From Candidatus Moranbacteria bacterium UBA2282 (GTDB lineage Bacteria > Patescibacteriota > Minisyncoccia > Moranbacterales > UBA2206), in assembly GCA_002345745.1 (NCBI GenBank), contig DDWQ01000014.1, positions 1-64,000 on the forward strand: DNA of 64,000 nt. The letters are read 5' to 3'. The first letter of the stretch is position 1; each line of letters begins with the position of its first letter. The notes beneath the pieces are model-generated. The model searched no databases. It had not been told where the DNA came from and worked only from the letters and a program-made list of their open reading frames with translations. Positions 24,766 to 33,393 of the stretch are shown piece after piece. Made by a program: the position numbers and the translations under genes.

Positions 24766-25455
24766 ATGAAAAAAATTTGTAGCTGTCTGATTGGGGTAGC
24801 AATTTTTTTGTATTCGGTAATTTTTGCACAGGCTGAATGCACAGGAGTTTGTTTGCAATATTGTGGCAATCCAGGCGGTAGTCATGGATATTGCGTGGAT
24901 TATATTTATGACAGGCTAAAAGTTAGGCAATCTGGAAATGCAGTAAATTGGATCGGAACGGATGGCTTGAGTATGGATGAGGTTCAAGTGAATGATGTGG
25001 CAATTTTTGGTGCAACTAGTTCAAATCCTTATGGTCATGTTGCTGTAGTAGATAGTGTTGAAGGTGATAATATTACGATAAGTGAGTGGAATTTTGGATA
25101 TCCTTCGAATAATTCAGTGGAGTTGTCTTGCGGGGTAACAACACAATATCACAATACAACCACAAGAACTATCGCAAAAAGTAGCGTATCAAGATTCTGG
25201 CGGCCAGAAACTGTAGCTCCTTGCGAGTCTAATATCCAGATAACGCTTCAGATTGTTGGTAATGTTGGCTGGTATCCGAATTATCTATCATGTGTTTCGG
25301 CAAATGCTTGGTATAATATCATTGAAGAAAATGGCGAAAAACTTGCTACATCAGCAAATGAGGGTCCAACGATTTGTTGGAGTATTCAGTATTCTTTATA
25401 TGGCGTTGATTATGATGTTATTTTTGGATCTCAACCATTAACTTGTCATCAATAA
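24766..25455 (+). CDS. Secreted CHAP-domain cysteine hydrolase
   Basis: The start is supported by TGGAGG 8 bases upstream. The 229-residue protein has a signal peptide (about 1-24, ending FAQA). A CHAP domain follows, with catalytic Cys in GYCVDYIYDRL, His in YGHVAVVDSV and the following acidic position in ISEWNF. CHAP enzymes cut peptidoglycan amide bonds. A C-terminal module of about 75 residues with four Cys follows. The gene lies 13 bases before the CARDB gene and is probably co-transcribed with it. Confidence 0.88.
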   Translation: MKKICSCLIGVAIFLYSVIFAQAECTGVCLQYCGNPGGSHGYCVDYIYDRLKVRQSGNAVNWIGTDGLSMDEVQVNDVAIFGATSSNPYGHVAVVDSVEGDNITISEWNFGYPSNNSVELSCGVTTQYHNTTTRTIAKSSVSRFWRPETVAPCESNIQITLQIVGNVGWYPNYLSCVSANAWYNIIEENGEKLATSANEGPTICWSIQYSLYGVDYDVIFGSQPLTCHQ

Positions 25456-25468
25456 TAGGAGGTGCTTA

Positions 25469-26746
25469 ATGAAAAGTATCGCAATGTTGGTTTTTTCAAT
25501 CTTACTTTTTGTTGTAAATATTTCGCATGCAGGGTGTGGCGATATATCTATAGTGACTGTTAACTCAAACTATGAAAATCCTGTTACCAGTCTTTCTCTC
25601 CCCAACCTCCAAATCAAAGAATTCAACATCCACGACACACCCGACACTAAACTGGTTGAGAGCCAATCAATTATGAATGTCGGACAAACATATGAAGTTC
25701 ATGTCTGGCCAGTCTCCAAAGAGGCTGATTGTACCAATGGCATCGAAGCTGGCAAAGACACAGTGGAAACTGATACTTTCTACAAAATCGCCACAAGCAA
25801 AGACGAAGGAGAATGGATTTTCCTCCATCGCAACTACACCCAATGCGTGAATATGGATCAAGATGATTCCAAAAAAGAAATCTTCAATTTTACTGTCCCA
25901 CCTGAAGCTTCTGGACAAAGAATATATTTCAAATCCAAAGTTGACTCAACAGGTGAAGTGCGAGAAACTAATGAACACGACAACTGGTCGGATGTTGAAT
26001 GGTATCCGGTCGAAGGATATTGTTCGAGTTGTCCCGACCTGGCTGTGCCCTATATCGGCCTTACTGCTGGAAAAACCAGTGTTGATCTTGGTGGCAAATT
26101 CGGCTTGGAAGTAGACGTAATGAATCAAGGAAACGCTAATTGCCCAATCGATATTCGTGGTGCATACTATCTTAAAGTGCCCAATGCTACAAATTGGACA
26201 CAAGTGGCTGATGACGGCAGTGAAGCAAGTGACCTTGATGTTGGTGAATCTGAACGAGAATATACTATGGATTCTCCGTTCACCGCCAACCAAATCGGTG
26301 CTTGGCAAGGTATGTTCTGTGCTGACCATCTCAATGCTGTTAGAGAACAAGACGAAAGCAATAACTGCAAAATTTTTATATTTAACGTTAATCCGGTTGG
26401 ACCGGATTTAATTATTTCCAGCCTTGGATTTAAAGAAGGCCTTTCCTTTAAGAGAAAGATCAGTTCTCACCCTTGGGCTATCGTGAAGAATATCGGTAAC
26501 AAAACTCCAGCCTCCAATATTCGCATCGCTTATTATATCGACGGACAGTATCGCGATGATGATGGGGTTTCCGCCGATGAACTCACTCCCGGTCGTGATC
26601 AATATGAAAGCGTCGACAACAACAATATTAGACTTGGTGACTGGGGCACAAGAACGCTCACTGTCTGTGTCGATACCAAGGGTCAAGTACCAGAGCTTAA
26701 TGAAGGCAATAACTGTGCTTCAGTAAGGTTTACAGTTATCAGATGA
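25469..26746 (+). CDS. Secreted CARDB-repeat surface protein
   Basis: The start has TAGGAGG at a good distance. The 425-residue protein has a signal peptide (about 1-21, ending SHA) and about three CARDB-like beta domains (CPDLAVPYIGLTAGKTSVDL, GPDLIISSLGF, and repeated endings such as VREQDESNNC and VPELNEGNNC). Such domains mediate adhesion. From about 25560 the coding DNA is visibly richer in C (runs such as CTCCCCAACCTCCAAATC) than neighbouring genes, which may indicate acquisition. Confidence 0.88.
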   Translation: MKSIAMLVFSILLFVVNISHAGCGDISIVTVNSNYENPVTSLSLPNLQIKEFNIHDTPDTKLVESQSIMNVGQTYEVHVWPVSKEADCTNGIEAGKDTVETDTFYKIATSKDEGEWIFLHRNYTQCVNMDQDDSKKEIFNFTVPPEASGQRIYFKSKVDSTGEVRETNEHDNWSDVEWYPVEGYCSSCPDLAVPYIGLTAGKTSVDLGGKFGLEVDVMNQGNANCPIDIRGAYYLKVPNATNWTQVADDGSEASDLDVGESEREYTMDSPFTANQIGAWQGMFCADHLNAVREQDESNNCKIFIFNVNPVGPDLIISSLGFKEGLSFKRKISSHPWAIVKNIGNKTPASNIRIAYYIDGQYRDDDGVSADELTPGRDQYESVDNNNIRLGDWGTRTLTVCVDTKGQVPELNEGNNCASVRFTVIR

Positions 26747-26767
26747 TATGATGACAAAAGAAAAATG

Positions 26768-26807
26768 AACGCCCTGCTTTTCAATCTTTGAAAGGTAGGG
26801 TGTTTTT
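26768..26807 (+). terminator. Terminator after the CARDB gene
   Basis: A 15-bp stem with G-T pairs (AACGCCCTGC/GTAGGGTGTT core) is followed by TTTT. Confidence 0.75.
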
Positions 26808-26839
26808 AGTAACGTTGACAAGTATGAATGTCAGTTAGT

Positions 26840-26868
26840 TTGACAAAAGTTAGAGGGCATGCTATACT
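26840..26868 (+). promoter_or_regulatory. Strong csp promoter TTGACA-17-TATACT
   Basis: It has an extended -10 (TGCTATACT). The leader of about 85 bases before ATG 26960 is typical of cold-shock genes. Confidence 0.8.
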
Positions 26869-26959
26869 TATTTCAATCACAGTGGCATGCAGCAGTAGCG
26901 TAGTCGAACTTTTTTTGCATCGCATTTATGTGTATTTAATTAATTTGTACTACAACAAC

Positions 26960-27160
26960 ATGGCACAAGGAACAATCAAAAGATTGACTGACCGTGGATT
27001 TGGATTCATTGCTCAAGAGGGTAGTGATAAGGATCTTTTCTTTCATGCAAAAGAACTACAAGGTGTAGAGTTCAATGACTTGAAAGAAGGCGATGCAGTT
27101 GAATTCGAAGTTAGCGAAAGTCCAAAAGGACCAAACGCTATCAACGTTTCAAAAATCTAG
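26960..27160 (+). CDS. Cold-shock protein (CspA family)
   Basis: ATG 26960 is chosen because the domain begins there (MAQGTIKRLTDRGFGFI); an open frame extends upstream through the promoter. The 66-residue protein is a single cold-shock domain with RNP1-like RGFGFI and RNP2-like DLFFHA. It binds single-stranded RNA/DNA and acts as an RNA chaperone. It has its own promoter and terminator. Confidence 0.95.
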   Translation: MAQGTIKRLTDRGFGFIAQEGSDKDLFFHAKELQGVEFNDLKEGDAVEFEVSESPKGPNAINVSKI

Positions 27161-27170
27161 TCTCAAAATT

Positions 27171-27202
27171 AAAAAAGCTCTGCTTTATGTGGAGCTTTTT
27201 TA
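27171..27202 (+). terminator. Terminator after csp
   Basis: The stem AAAAAAGCTC/GAGCTTTTTT with a T-run follows the stop directly. Confidence 0.85.
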
Positions 27203-27251
27203 ATTGGTTTTTTTAATTTTAGATGCTATGGTTAGAAGATAGAATTATATT

Positions 27252-28559
27252 ATGATAGAAAATAAATTAGATAAATTTGATGTCGCCGTGATTGGTGGCG
27301 GACCAGCGGGTATGATAGCCGCGGGGCGAGCAGCCGAACTTGGCGCACGCGTTGTTTTGCTTGAAAAAAATTCCAGTTTAGGCAAGAAACTTCTGATAAC
27401 TGGCAAAGGACGCTGTAATATAACGCAGGCGGAATTTGATGATAAGGAAATTATTAAGAAATTTGGACGCAACGGAAAATTTCTTTTTTCTTCGCTTGCT
27501 AATTTCGGACCGGAAGAGGTCATTGCATTCTTTGAGAGTCGACGGGTGCCAACAAAAATTGAAAGAGGCGGGCGCGTATTCCCCGTATCAGATAAAGCTC
27601 AGGATGTTTTGTATATATTGCAAAAATATCTGGAAAAAAATAAAGTTGAAATAATTTATAACGCGCAAGTTGCTGGGTTTGATGTTTCGCCAGAGGTTTC
27701 TGGTAAAAAAATAGTTAGTGTAAGTTTGGCAGAACAAGGCTATATATCTCCCGAAAAACAAGCATTGACACCAATCAGAAGAATTTATGCTGACAAATTT
27801 ATTCTATGCACCGGTGGAAAATCCTATCCCACCACAGGCTCAACAGGTGACGGTTATCAGTGGGCAAAAGATTTGGGGCATACGATTATCACACTAGCAC
27901 CCGCCTTGGTTCCAGTGAAAACCAAAGAGCTATGGGTAAAAGATTTGCAGGGCTTGAGTCTAAAAAATGTAGCTATTAATGTGATACAGAATAATAAAAA
28001 ACAAGACTCGCGCTTTGGCGAAATGCTGTTTACGCATTTTGGACTGACTGGACCAATTGTTTTGGATTTGAGTAAAAAAATTGGAGAGCTGGCACAACAA
28101 GGTGAAGTATCTATTGCAATTGATTTGAAACCGGCGTTGAGTTATGACCAGCTGGATGCACGCTTGCAAAAAGATTTTAAAGAAAATAGCAATAAAGATT
28201 TTATAAATTATTTGCCAGAATTATTGCCACAAAAAATGATTGCGACAATTAGTAGTTTGCTTGGTATTGATCCACGCAAAAAAATAAATTTAGTCACAAA
28301 AGATGAACGTAAAAAAATAATTGAACTATTGAAAAATTTACGGCTAACTTACGATGGCACAACCGGCTATAGTCAAGCGATTATTACTAGTGGCGGAGTG
28401 GATATCCGAGAAGTTGATTCCAAAACAATGCAATCGCGAAAAATAGAAAATCTATTTTTAGCTGGTGAGATATTGAATTTGGATGGACCAACTGGCGGAT
28501 ATAATTTGCAGGTTTGCTGGAGTACTGGGTATGCCGCGGGGACATATGTTTCTCAATAG
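27252..28559 (+). CDS. HI0933/YhiN-type flavoprotein
   Basis: The 435-residue protein has the FAD-binding Rossmann motif VIGGGPAGMIAAGRAAE near residue 13, GKKLLITGKGRCNIT, TGGKSYPTTGSTGDGY and the C-terminal FLAGEILNLDGPTGGYNLQ. These features define the HI0933-like (BaiN/RdsA) family of FAD oxidoreductases, whose physiological substrate is mostly unknown. It is followed after 15 bases by the ECF sigma gene. Confidence 0.93.
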   Translation: MIENKLDKFDVAVIGGGPAGMIAAGRAAELGARVVLLEKNSSLGKKLLITGKGRCNITQAEFDDKEIIKKFGRNGKFLFSSLANFGPEEVIAFFESRRVPTKIERGGRVFPVSDKAQDVLYILQKYLEKNKVEIIYNAQVAGFDVSPEVSGKKIVSVSLAEQGYISPEKQALTPIRRIYADKFILCTGGKSYPTTGSTGDGYQWAKDLGHTIITLAPALVPVKTKELWVKDLQGLSLKNVAINVIQNNKKQDSRFGEMLFTHFGLTGPIVLDLSKKIGELAQQGEVSIAIDLKPALSYDQLDARLQKDFKENSNKDFINYLPELLPQKMIATISSLLGIDPRKKINLVTKDERKKIIELLKNLRLTYDGTTGYSQAIITSGGVDIREVDSKTMQSRKIENLFLAGEILNLDGPTGGYNLQVCWSTGYAAGTYVSQ

Positions 28560-28574
28560 GTCTATTGTAAAACA

Positions 28575-29123
28575 ATGCAAAGAGATGATAAAAATTTAAT
28601 TATTGCTTTTCTGAATGGTTTGGATGAGTCCTTTGAGCAACTAGTGAATCGGTATTTGAAACCGATTTATAATTTTCTCTATCAATTTACGAAAGACACA
28701 GATTCTTTGGACGATTTGACACAAGAGACTTTCATTAAAGTTTGGAAGAATATTCACAAATTTGATCAGTCAAAAAATTTCCGCACTTGGCTGTATGCAA
28801 TTGCAAAAAATACGGCTTATGATTTTTTAAAGAAAAAAAAGACTATTCCATTTTCAAATTTTCTTGATGCTGAGGGTGACAATAAATTAGAACAAACCGT
28901 TGAGGATGGTTCGTCGCCAGAGGATGTTTTGATGGCACAGGATTTGGAAAAAGAACTGGGCAAAAAATTACAACAATTATCAGATAGCCATCGCCTTATT
29001 TTATTGATGCGTTATAAAGATGATTTCTCTTTGCAAGAAATCTCCGAGATTTTGAATTTGTCTTATAATACGGTCAAAAGCCAACATACACGGGCTTTGT
29101 TGGCTTTAAAAAAGAGTTTGTAA
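28575..29123 (+). CDS. ECF-type RNA polymerase sigma factor
   Basis: The 182-residue protein has region 2 (DDLTQETFIKVWKNIHKFD, FRTWLYAIAKNTAYDFLK) and region 4 (LSDSHRLILLMRYKDDFSLQ then an HTH with YNTVKSQHTRALLALK) and no region 3. No canonical anti-sigma gene is adjacent; a small membrane protein at 32482 with a cytoplasmic N-terminus, ahead of the export genes, is a possible but distant candidate. Confidence 0.93.
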   Translation: MQRDDKNLIIAFLNGLDESFEQLVNRYLKPIYNFLYQFTKDTDSLDDLTQETFIKVWKNIHKFDQSKNFRTWLYAIAKNTAYDFLKKKKTIPFSNFLDAEGDNKLEQTVEDGSSPEDVLMAQDLEKELGKKLQQLSDSHRLILLMRYKDDFSLQEISEILNLSYNTVKSQHTRALLALKKSL

Positions 29124-29258
29124 GCTTAGTAATAAACAAGAGCTAGACCTTTTATATCGAAGATATGCATAAGCAGGCTATTGACAGTGATATGAATAGT
29201 GATAGAATATCATTGAGGACATTCCTATTCACACAAAAGAATATAAATAAAAAAATAA

Positions 29259-29282
29259 TAGACCAGTTATGCAACAGGTTTA
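29259..29282. repeat. 24-bp short palindromic repeat (diverged)
   Basis: Arms TAGACCAGTT and AACAGGTTTA flank ATGC. The two arms differ at two positions. It ends nine bases before the recQ ATG. Confidence 0.6.
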
Positions 29283-29291
29283 AAAAATAAA

Positions 29292-30905
29292 ATGTTAGAA
29301 AAAAATCTAGAAAAATATTTTAAATTTTCACAATTTCGAGCGGGACAAAAAGAAATTATTGAGAGCATTTTGGCGGGTGAAGATGTGGTAGCTCTAATGC
29401 CAACTGGCGGTGGCAAATCACTATGCTACCAATTGCCAGCAATTTTGAGTGAAAAAATTACAATTGTTATTTCGCCTCTAATTGCTTTAATGAAAGATCA
29501 AGTGGATAGTTTGACCGTGCGCGGAATTCCGGCAACTTTCATTAACAGCTCATTAGATATTAATGAAATTAAAAAAAGAATTGCTGATATTGAAAAAGGC
29601 ACTACCAAAATTCTATATATAGCACCAGAAAGATTTGCCAGCGCGGAATTCCGTAAGTTATTTTCTACGCTGGACATTTCTTTATTTGCAGTTGATGAAG
29701 CTCATTGCGTTTCGCAATGGGGGCACGATTTTCGGCCAGACTATCTAGCAATCGGTCAGTATATTAAATCATTAAAAAAACGACCAAGTGTGGCAGCTTT
29801 CACTGCCACGGCTACACCAGAAGTAAAAGATGATATTATAGCTCGTCTTGATTTACAAAATCCAAAAGTTTTTATTCGTGGTTTTGATCGACCTAATATC
29901 CGATTTTTTGCACAATGCGATTTGAAACCAACGCAACGACTGGAAGAAGTTTTGCGAATTGTGAAGTCTTTGAAGGGTGCTGGTTCTGGAATTGTCTATG
30001 CTATTTCACGCAAGGATACGGAAACCATTACGAAATATTTAAAAAGTCAGGACATCACTGCACGAGCCTATCACGCTGGGATGAAAGCTGAAATGCGTGA
30101 AAAAACACAAGATGATTTTATGGAAAATAGATTCAAAGTAATTGTGGCCACAGTGGCTTTTGGGATGGGAGTGGACAAGGCGGATATTCGGTTTGTCATT
30201 CACGCCGGAATGCCTGGCAGTCTAGAAGGTTATTATCAAGAAGCTGGCAGAGCTGGACGTGACGGTGAAATGGCCTATTGCGTTCTGCTCCATAGCAAGC
30301 GAGATGTTATAACTCACAAATATTTTATTCGCCTAGACAAACAAAATATGCTCGCACAGGGCAAGAGCTGGCAGGAAACAGATAAGATACTGAATATAAA
30401 ATATAATCGGCTGGAGGGCATCCTGAATTATGCCACAGCCAACAGCTGTCGTCGGAGAATTATTTTGGAATATTTCAATGATCCTGATTTGCATAAACAG
30501 CATCAAAATTGCAAGGGTTGTGATGTGTGTTTGAATTGGAAAAATACTAAGATCAAAAAAACCACTCACAGTGGTCAGAGAATTGTGCGGAACAAGGATG
30601 AATTGAGCGACACAATTTTGGAAACAACTAATTTGTATAAACAAGATTATACTCCAGAGCAAATTGCTAAAATCCGTAGTTTGGGTGTCAGCACGATTTT
30701 CAATCATCTAACACTGTGGTATTTGGCTGGCGGGGAACTTGAATTTGAAAAATTTGTGACTGCCGAAGAAGAACAACAAATTCTGCAAGCCTTGCCACAA
30801 GTTGGTAGTGCCCATCTTTTGAGTGCCATCAAAGCACAATTGCCAGCTAGTATCAGTTATGAACAAATTAGATTAGTGATTGCCAAGCGGCAGAAGGAAA
30901 AATAG
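29292..30905 (+). CDS. recQ: ATP-dependent DNA helicase RecQ
   Basis: The 537-residue helicase has Walker A PTGGGKS (Lys42), DEAH in VDEAHCVSQWGHDFRP, TATATPEV, and the motif VI region QEAGRAGRDG. A zinc-binding element follows, with Cys in NSCRRR and CKGCDVC. The C-terminus ends in a helix-turn-helix segment (DYTPEQIAKIRSLGVSTIFNHL) and lacks a full HRDC domain, so it is shorter than the E. coli enzyme. RecQ unwinds forked and recombination DNA. Confidence 0.95.
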   Translation: MLEKNLEKYFKFSQFRAGQKEIIESILAGEDVVALMPTGGGKSLCYQLPAILSEKITIVISPLIALMKDQVDSLTVRGIPATFINSSLDINEIKKRIADIEKGTTKILYIAPERFASAEFRKLFSTLDISLFAVDEAHCVSQWGHDFRPDYLAIGQYIKSLKKRPSVAAFTATATPEVKDDIIARLDLQNPKVFIRGFDRPNIRFFAQCDLKPTQRLEEVLRIVKSLKGAGSGIVYAISRKDTETITKYLKSQDITARAYHAGMKAEMREKTQDDFMENRFKVIVATVAFGMGVDKADIRFVIHAGMPGSLEGYYQEAGRAGRDGEMAYCVLLHSKRDVITHKYFIRLDKQNMLAQGKSWQETDKILNIKYNRLEGILNYATANSCRRRIILEYFNDPDLHKQHQNCKGCDVCLNWKNTKIKKTTHSGQRIVRNKDELSDTILETTNLYKQDYTPEQIAKIRSLGVSTIFNHLTLWYLAGGELEFEKFVTAEEEQQILQALPQVGSAHLLSAIKAQLPASISYEQIRLVIAKRQKEK

Positions 30906-30932
30906 AAAATGAACGAGATGCTGTTATAGTGG

Positions 30933-30938
30933 TATAAT
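30933..30938 (+). promoter_or_regulatory. -10 box before radC
   Basis: TATAAT with a weak -35. The leader contains TAGGAGG (30944-30950) followed by TTG at 30952, which is too close to serve it well. Confidence 0.35.
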
Positions 30939-30981
30939 AATATTAGGAGGATTGATAAGATATAATTTTGTGTGTATTTTT

Positions 30982-31644
30982 ATGAAAATAAAAGATATTC
31001 CTACAATCGAAAGACCCAGAGAAAAGTTGGTTAAATATGGGCCGGAAAAATTGACTAACGCTGAGCTTCTAGCGATTCTTCTGCGAACTGGCACAAAAGG
31101 ACAAAATGTTTTGGAGATGTCGAAAAAGATTTTGCGTAAATTTCCACAGAAGACATTGGCCGAAGCTGATTTAAAAGAGTTGCAAGAAATTTTTGGCTTG
31201 GGTGAAACCAAGGCAGTTGAGATAATGGCTTGCTTTGAATTGAGTCGGAGGCTATTAAAAGACAAACAAACTGAAATTCTATTGTCTCCGCGGGATGTTT
31301 GGGAAAATCTGCATGATATTCGTGATAATAAAAAAGAGCATTTCATTGTTTTCTATTTGGATGCACGCAATCAAAAAATTCAACGGGAAATAATTTCTAT
31401 TGGAATCTTGAATGCCAACCTAATTCATCCACGAGAAGTTTTTGAACCAGCGATTTTGCATACTGCGGCACAAATTCTCATTGCACACAATCATCCTTCT
31501 GGAGAAATCAAGCCGTCAGATGATGATATCGCGGTGACCAAACGCTTAGTTGAGGCAGGAAAAATTTTAGGTATTGAAATTGTAGATCATGTCATTGTTT
31601 CTCAAAATTCTTTCTTAAGTTTGAAATGCGAGGGGTTGCTATAA
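30982..31644 (+). CDS. radC: RadC family JAB/MPN-domain protein
   Basis: ATG 30982 opens the conserved start (MKIKDIPTIERPREKLVKYG); an in-frame TTG at 30952 is possible but less likely. The 220-residue product has an N-terminal helix-hairpin-helix region (LQEIFGLGETKAVEI) and the metalloprotease-like JAMM motif HNHPSGEIKPSDDD (His169, His171). Its role, if any, in DNA repair is unsettled. Confidence 0.93.
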   Translation: MKIKDIPTIERPREKLVKYGPEKLTNAELLAILLRTGTKGQNVLEMSKKILRKFPQKTLAEADLKELQEIFGLGETKAVEIMACFELSRRLLKDKQTEILLSPRDVWENLHDIRDNKKEHFIVFYLDARNQKIQREIISIGILNANLIHPREVFEPAILHTAAQILIAHNHPSGEIKPSDDDIAVTKRLVEAGKILGIEIVDHVIVSQNSFLSLKCEGLL

Positions 31645-31675
31645 ATTTATATGTACATTATAATGTACATATAAA
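31636..31675 (+). promoter_or_regulatory. Promoter under a perfect 30-bp palindrome
   Basis: TTGCTA (31636-31641) and TATAAT (31659-31664) are 17 bases apart. The -10 lies at the centre of a perfect 30-bp palindrome, 31646-31675, built of TTTATATGTACATTA and its inverse. It ends 17 bases before the start of the Phd-fusion gene, as expected for an autorepressor operator. Confidence 0.75.
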
Positions 31676-31692
31676 CTTTAAAGTCAAGAAAA

Positions 31693-32415
31693 ATGAAAAT
31701 CAAAACAACTTTGCCGATAACTGAAGCTAGAAAAAATATTTTTAACATTGCAGAAGAGGTGCAAAAATCCGGAGTATATTATACATTAACTGAACATGGC
31801 CGTCCTAAAATGGTTATGCTTTCAGCTGAAAAATTTGAAACTCTGACAGAGCAAAAAAATAATAATTTTATTTGTGCTGATAAATCACAGCAAGCCTATG
31901 GTATGTCGCGGGAAATGATGTTATCAAAAGTTTTGGTGGTGCGGGATGAATCACGGGTGGTCTATTTATCAGGGGATGATCAGAATTTGAGATACAAAGA
32001 AGAAAGTCTCATAAAATCACAACTCTATATCAAACTAATTGAAAAATACAAATATTCGCTAGGGCTGATTGAATTTGGCCGCTATGTCAAAGTGGGCGGT
32101 GAAAAAAGCCGTCACTATATCGAAGCTGACATCATCATCAATGATGGTCATGGTAATGTCAGGATGATTTTTGAAGTTGGTTTATTTGATGAATATGAAA
32201 AAAGTCTTGATCAAATTATGGCAGACTTGTTTGATATCTCATCAGCTGTCGCTTGGGTCAAAAAGCCGGAATTTCTGGTCTACTATTCTCGCAGTTGTAA
32301 AACTGGGATTGTGAAAGAAAAAATTTTGGTAGTCGATTGCTCCAAATTCAACACTTTTTCCGCCTGGAAAAAAGCTGGGCGACCAGGAGACAAAACCATC
32401 CCAGAATTTTGTTAA
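31693..32415 (+). CDS. Phd/YefM-type antitoxin domain fused to restriction-nuclease-like domain
   Basis: The 240-residue protein begins with about 55 residues of the Phd/YefM DNA-binding antitoxin type (ITEARKNIFNIAEEV, YTLTEHGRPKMVMLSAEKFE). From about 105 on it resembles the N-terminal nuclease-like domain of type I restriction R proteins (SQLYIKLIEKYKYS, IEADIIINDGHGN, MIFEVGLFDEYEK), with Glu-Asp-Glu spacing of a PD-(D/E)XK-like core, but the final Glu-x-Lys is Glu-Val-Gly. No separate toxin gene is nearby. A one-chain toxin-antitoxin or a sensor-repressor are both possible. Confidence 0.7.
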   Translation: MKIKTTLPITEARKNIFNIAEEVQKSGVYYTLTEHGRPKMVMLSAEKFETLTEQKNNNFICADKSQQAYGMSREMMLSKVLVVRDESRVVYLSGDDQNLRYKEESLIKSQLYIKLIEKYKYSLGLIEFGRYVKVGGEKSRHYIEADIIINDGHGNVRMIFEVGLFDEYEKSLDQIMADLFDISSAVAWVKKPEFLVYYSRSCKTGIVKEKILVVDCSKFNTFSAWKKAGRPGDKTIPEFC

Positions 32416-32481
32416 AATAGAAACACATCTTTTGAGTGTATGAGTTGCGTCCGTTTGCATTGCTGGTTCGTATTACTTAAT

Positions 32482-32898
32482 ATGAGCCAAAATTTACATC
32501 AAATATTTAAGAATATAGGTGAAATTGAACCGACAGAAAATCTTTCTGGTCGAATTTTTGCCTGTGTTTCAACGGAAAAAGACAGAATTATCAAAAGAAA
32601 ATTGATGGTTTCTCGTTTGGGACTCGGCACATCAGCGGTAGTTTTTCTGGTCGCTAGTTTCACTTTTGGTTCTGCTATTTCACAATCGGAATTTTGGAGC
32701 ATTATGTCTTTGGTTTTCTCTGATATGGTGATGGTGGCACAGAATTGGCAAGATTTCACCTTTTCACTGCTGGAAACTTTCCCAACAGTCAGTGTAGTGG
32801 CAATTTTGGTTCCAATTATGACATTGCTATTTTCATTCAGTATCTATTTGGAAGCAAGTAATAAACAACAAAATCATGAAAGAATTTATTCAATCTAA
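32482..32898 (+). CDS. Small two-pass membrane protein, unknown
   Basis: ATG 32482 (MSQNLHQIFKNI) is chosen; an open frame extends 14 codons upstream. The 138-residue product has a soluble N-terminal about 45 residues and two membrane segments (about 55-78 and 100-125). Its 3' end overlaps the next gene by 23 bases, so they are translationally linked. The layout (cytoplasmic head plus membrane segment) is compatible with an anti-sigma role, but no zinc motif is seen. Confidence 0.6.
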   Translation: MSQNLHQIFKNIGEIEPTENLSGRIFACVSTEKDRIIKRKLMVSRLGLGTSAVVFLVASFTFGSAISQSEFWSIMSLVFSDMVMVAQNWQDFTFSLLETFPTVSVVAILVPIMTLLFSFSIYLEASNKQQNHERIYSI

Positions 32899-33391
32899 AA
32901 TATTTAAAATAGTTGCCGCAATTATTGGTGGTTTTTTGATTGTGATAATTATTTTTAGTGCAGGCGTCTCTGTTGGTTTGCACAAAGCTAGGTTTTCTGC
33001 AGATTTTGGTCGAAATTATGAACGTAACTTTATGGGGTCGCGATTTGATAATAAAGATGATGATAGGAATCGTGGTGGCACAATGATTGGGCACCCTGGA
33101 TTTGTCGGCAATATGATGAATCAAATCGAAGGACGTGATTTGCGTAATGCACATGGGTTGTCTGGCAGTATCGTTTCTATCACTGATAATAATATTATAA
33201 TTAAAGATGTAAATGATAGAGAAAGCACAGTAACTGTTTCTGAAAAAACTTTAATAAAATCACAAACAGATAACTTGCAATTAAGTGATCTAAAAGTAGA
33301 TGATCAAATTGTAATCATAGGCAATCCAGATGAGAATGGCACTGTGAATGCTAGTTTAATTCGCATTTTTCCTAATTCACTTATAAACTAA
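32876..33391 (+). CDS. DUF5666-like extracytoplasmic protein
   Basis: The 171-residue protein has one N-terminal membrane segment (about 11-33), a low-complexity Asn/Arg/Asp linker and a beta-rich C-terminal domain (GSIVSITDNNIIIKDVNDRE ... LKVDDQIVIIGNPDENGTV) of the DUF5666/OB-like type. It overlaps the upstream gene and lies 2 bases before the macA-like gene. Confidence 0.75.
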   Translation: MKEFIQSKIFKIVAAIIGGFLIVIIIFSAGVSVGLHKARFSADFGRNYERNFMGSRFDNKDDDRNRGGTMIGHPGFVGNMMNQIEGRDLRNAHGLSGSIVSITDNNIIIKDVNDRESTVTVSEKTLIKSQTDNLQLSDLKVDDQIVIIGNPDENGTVNASLIRIFPNSLIN

Positions 33392-33393
33392 AT

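Noticed and set aside
26828..26959. N-terminal extension of the cold-shock protein
   Set aside because: The extra codons include the promoter and leader; the domain starts at 26960.
28540..28580. Further copy of the 24-bp repeat near AATAGGTCTATTG
   Set aside because: Only a few bases match and the arms do not pair as in the family.
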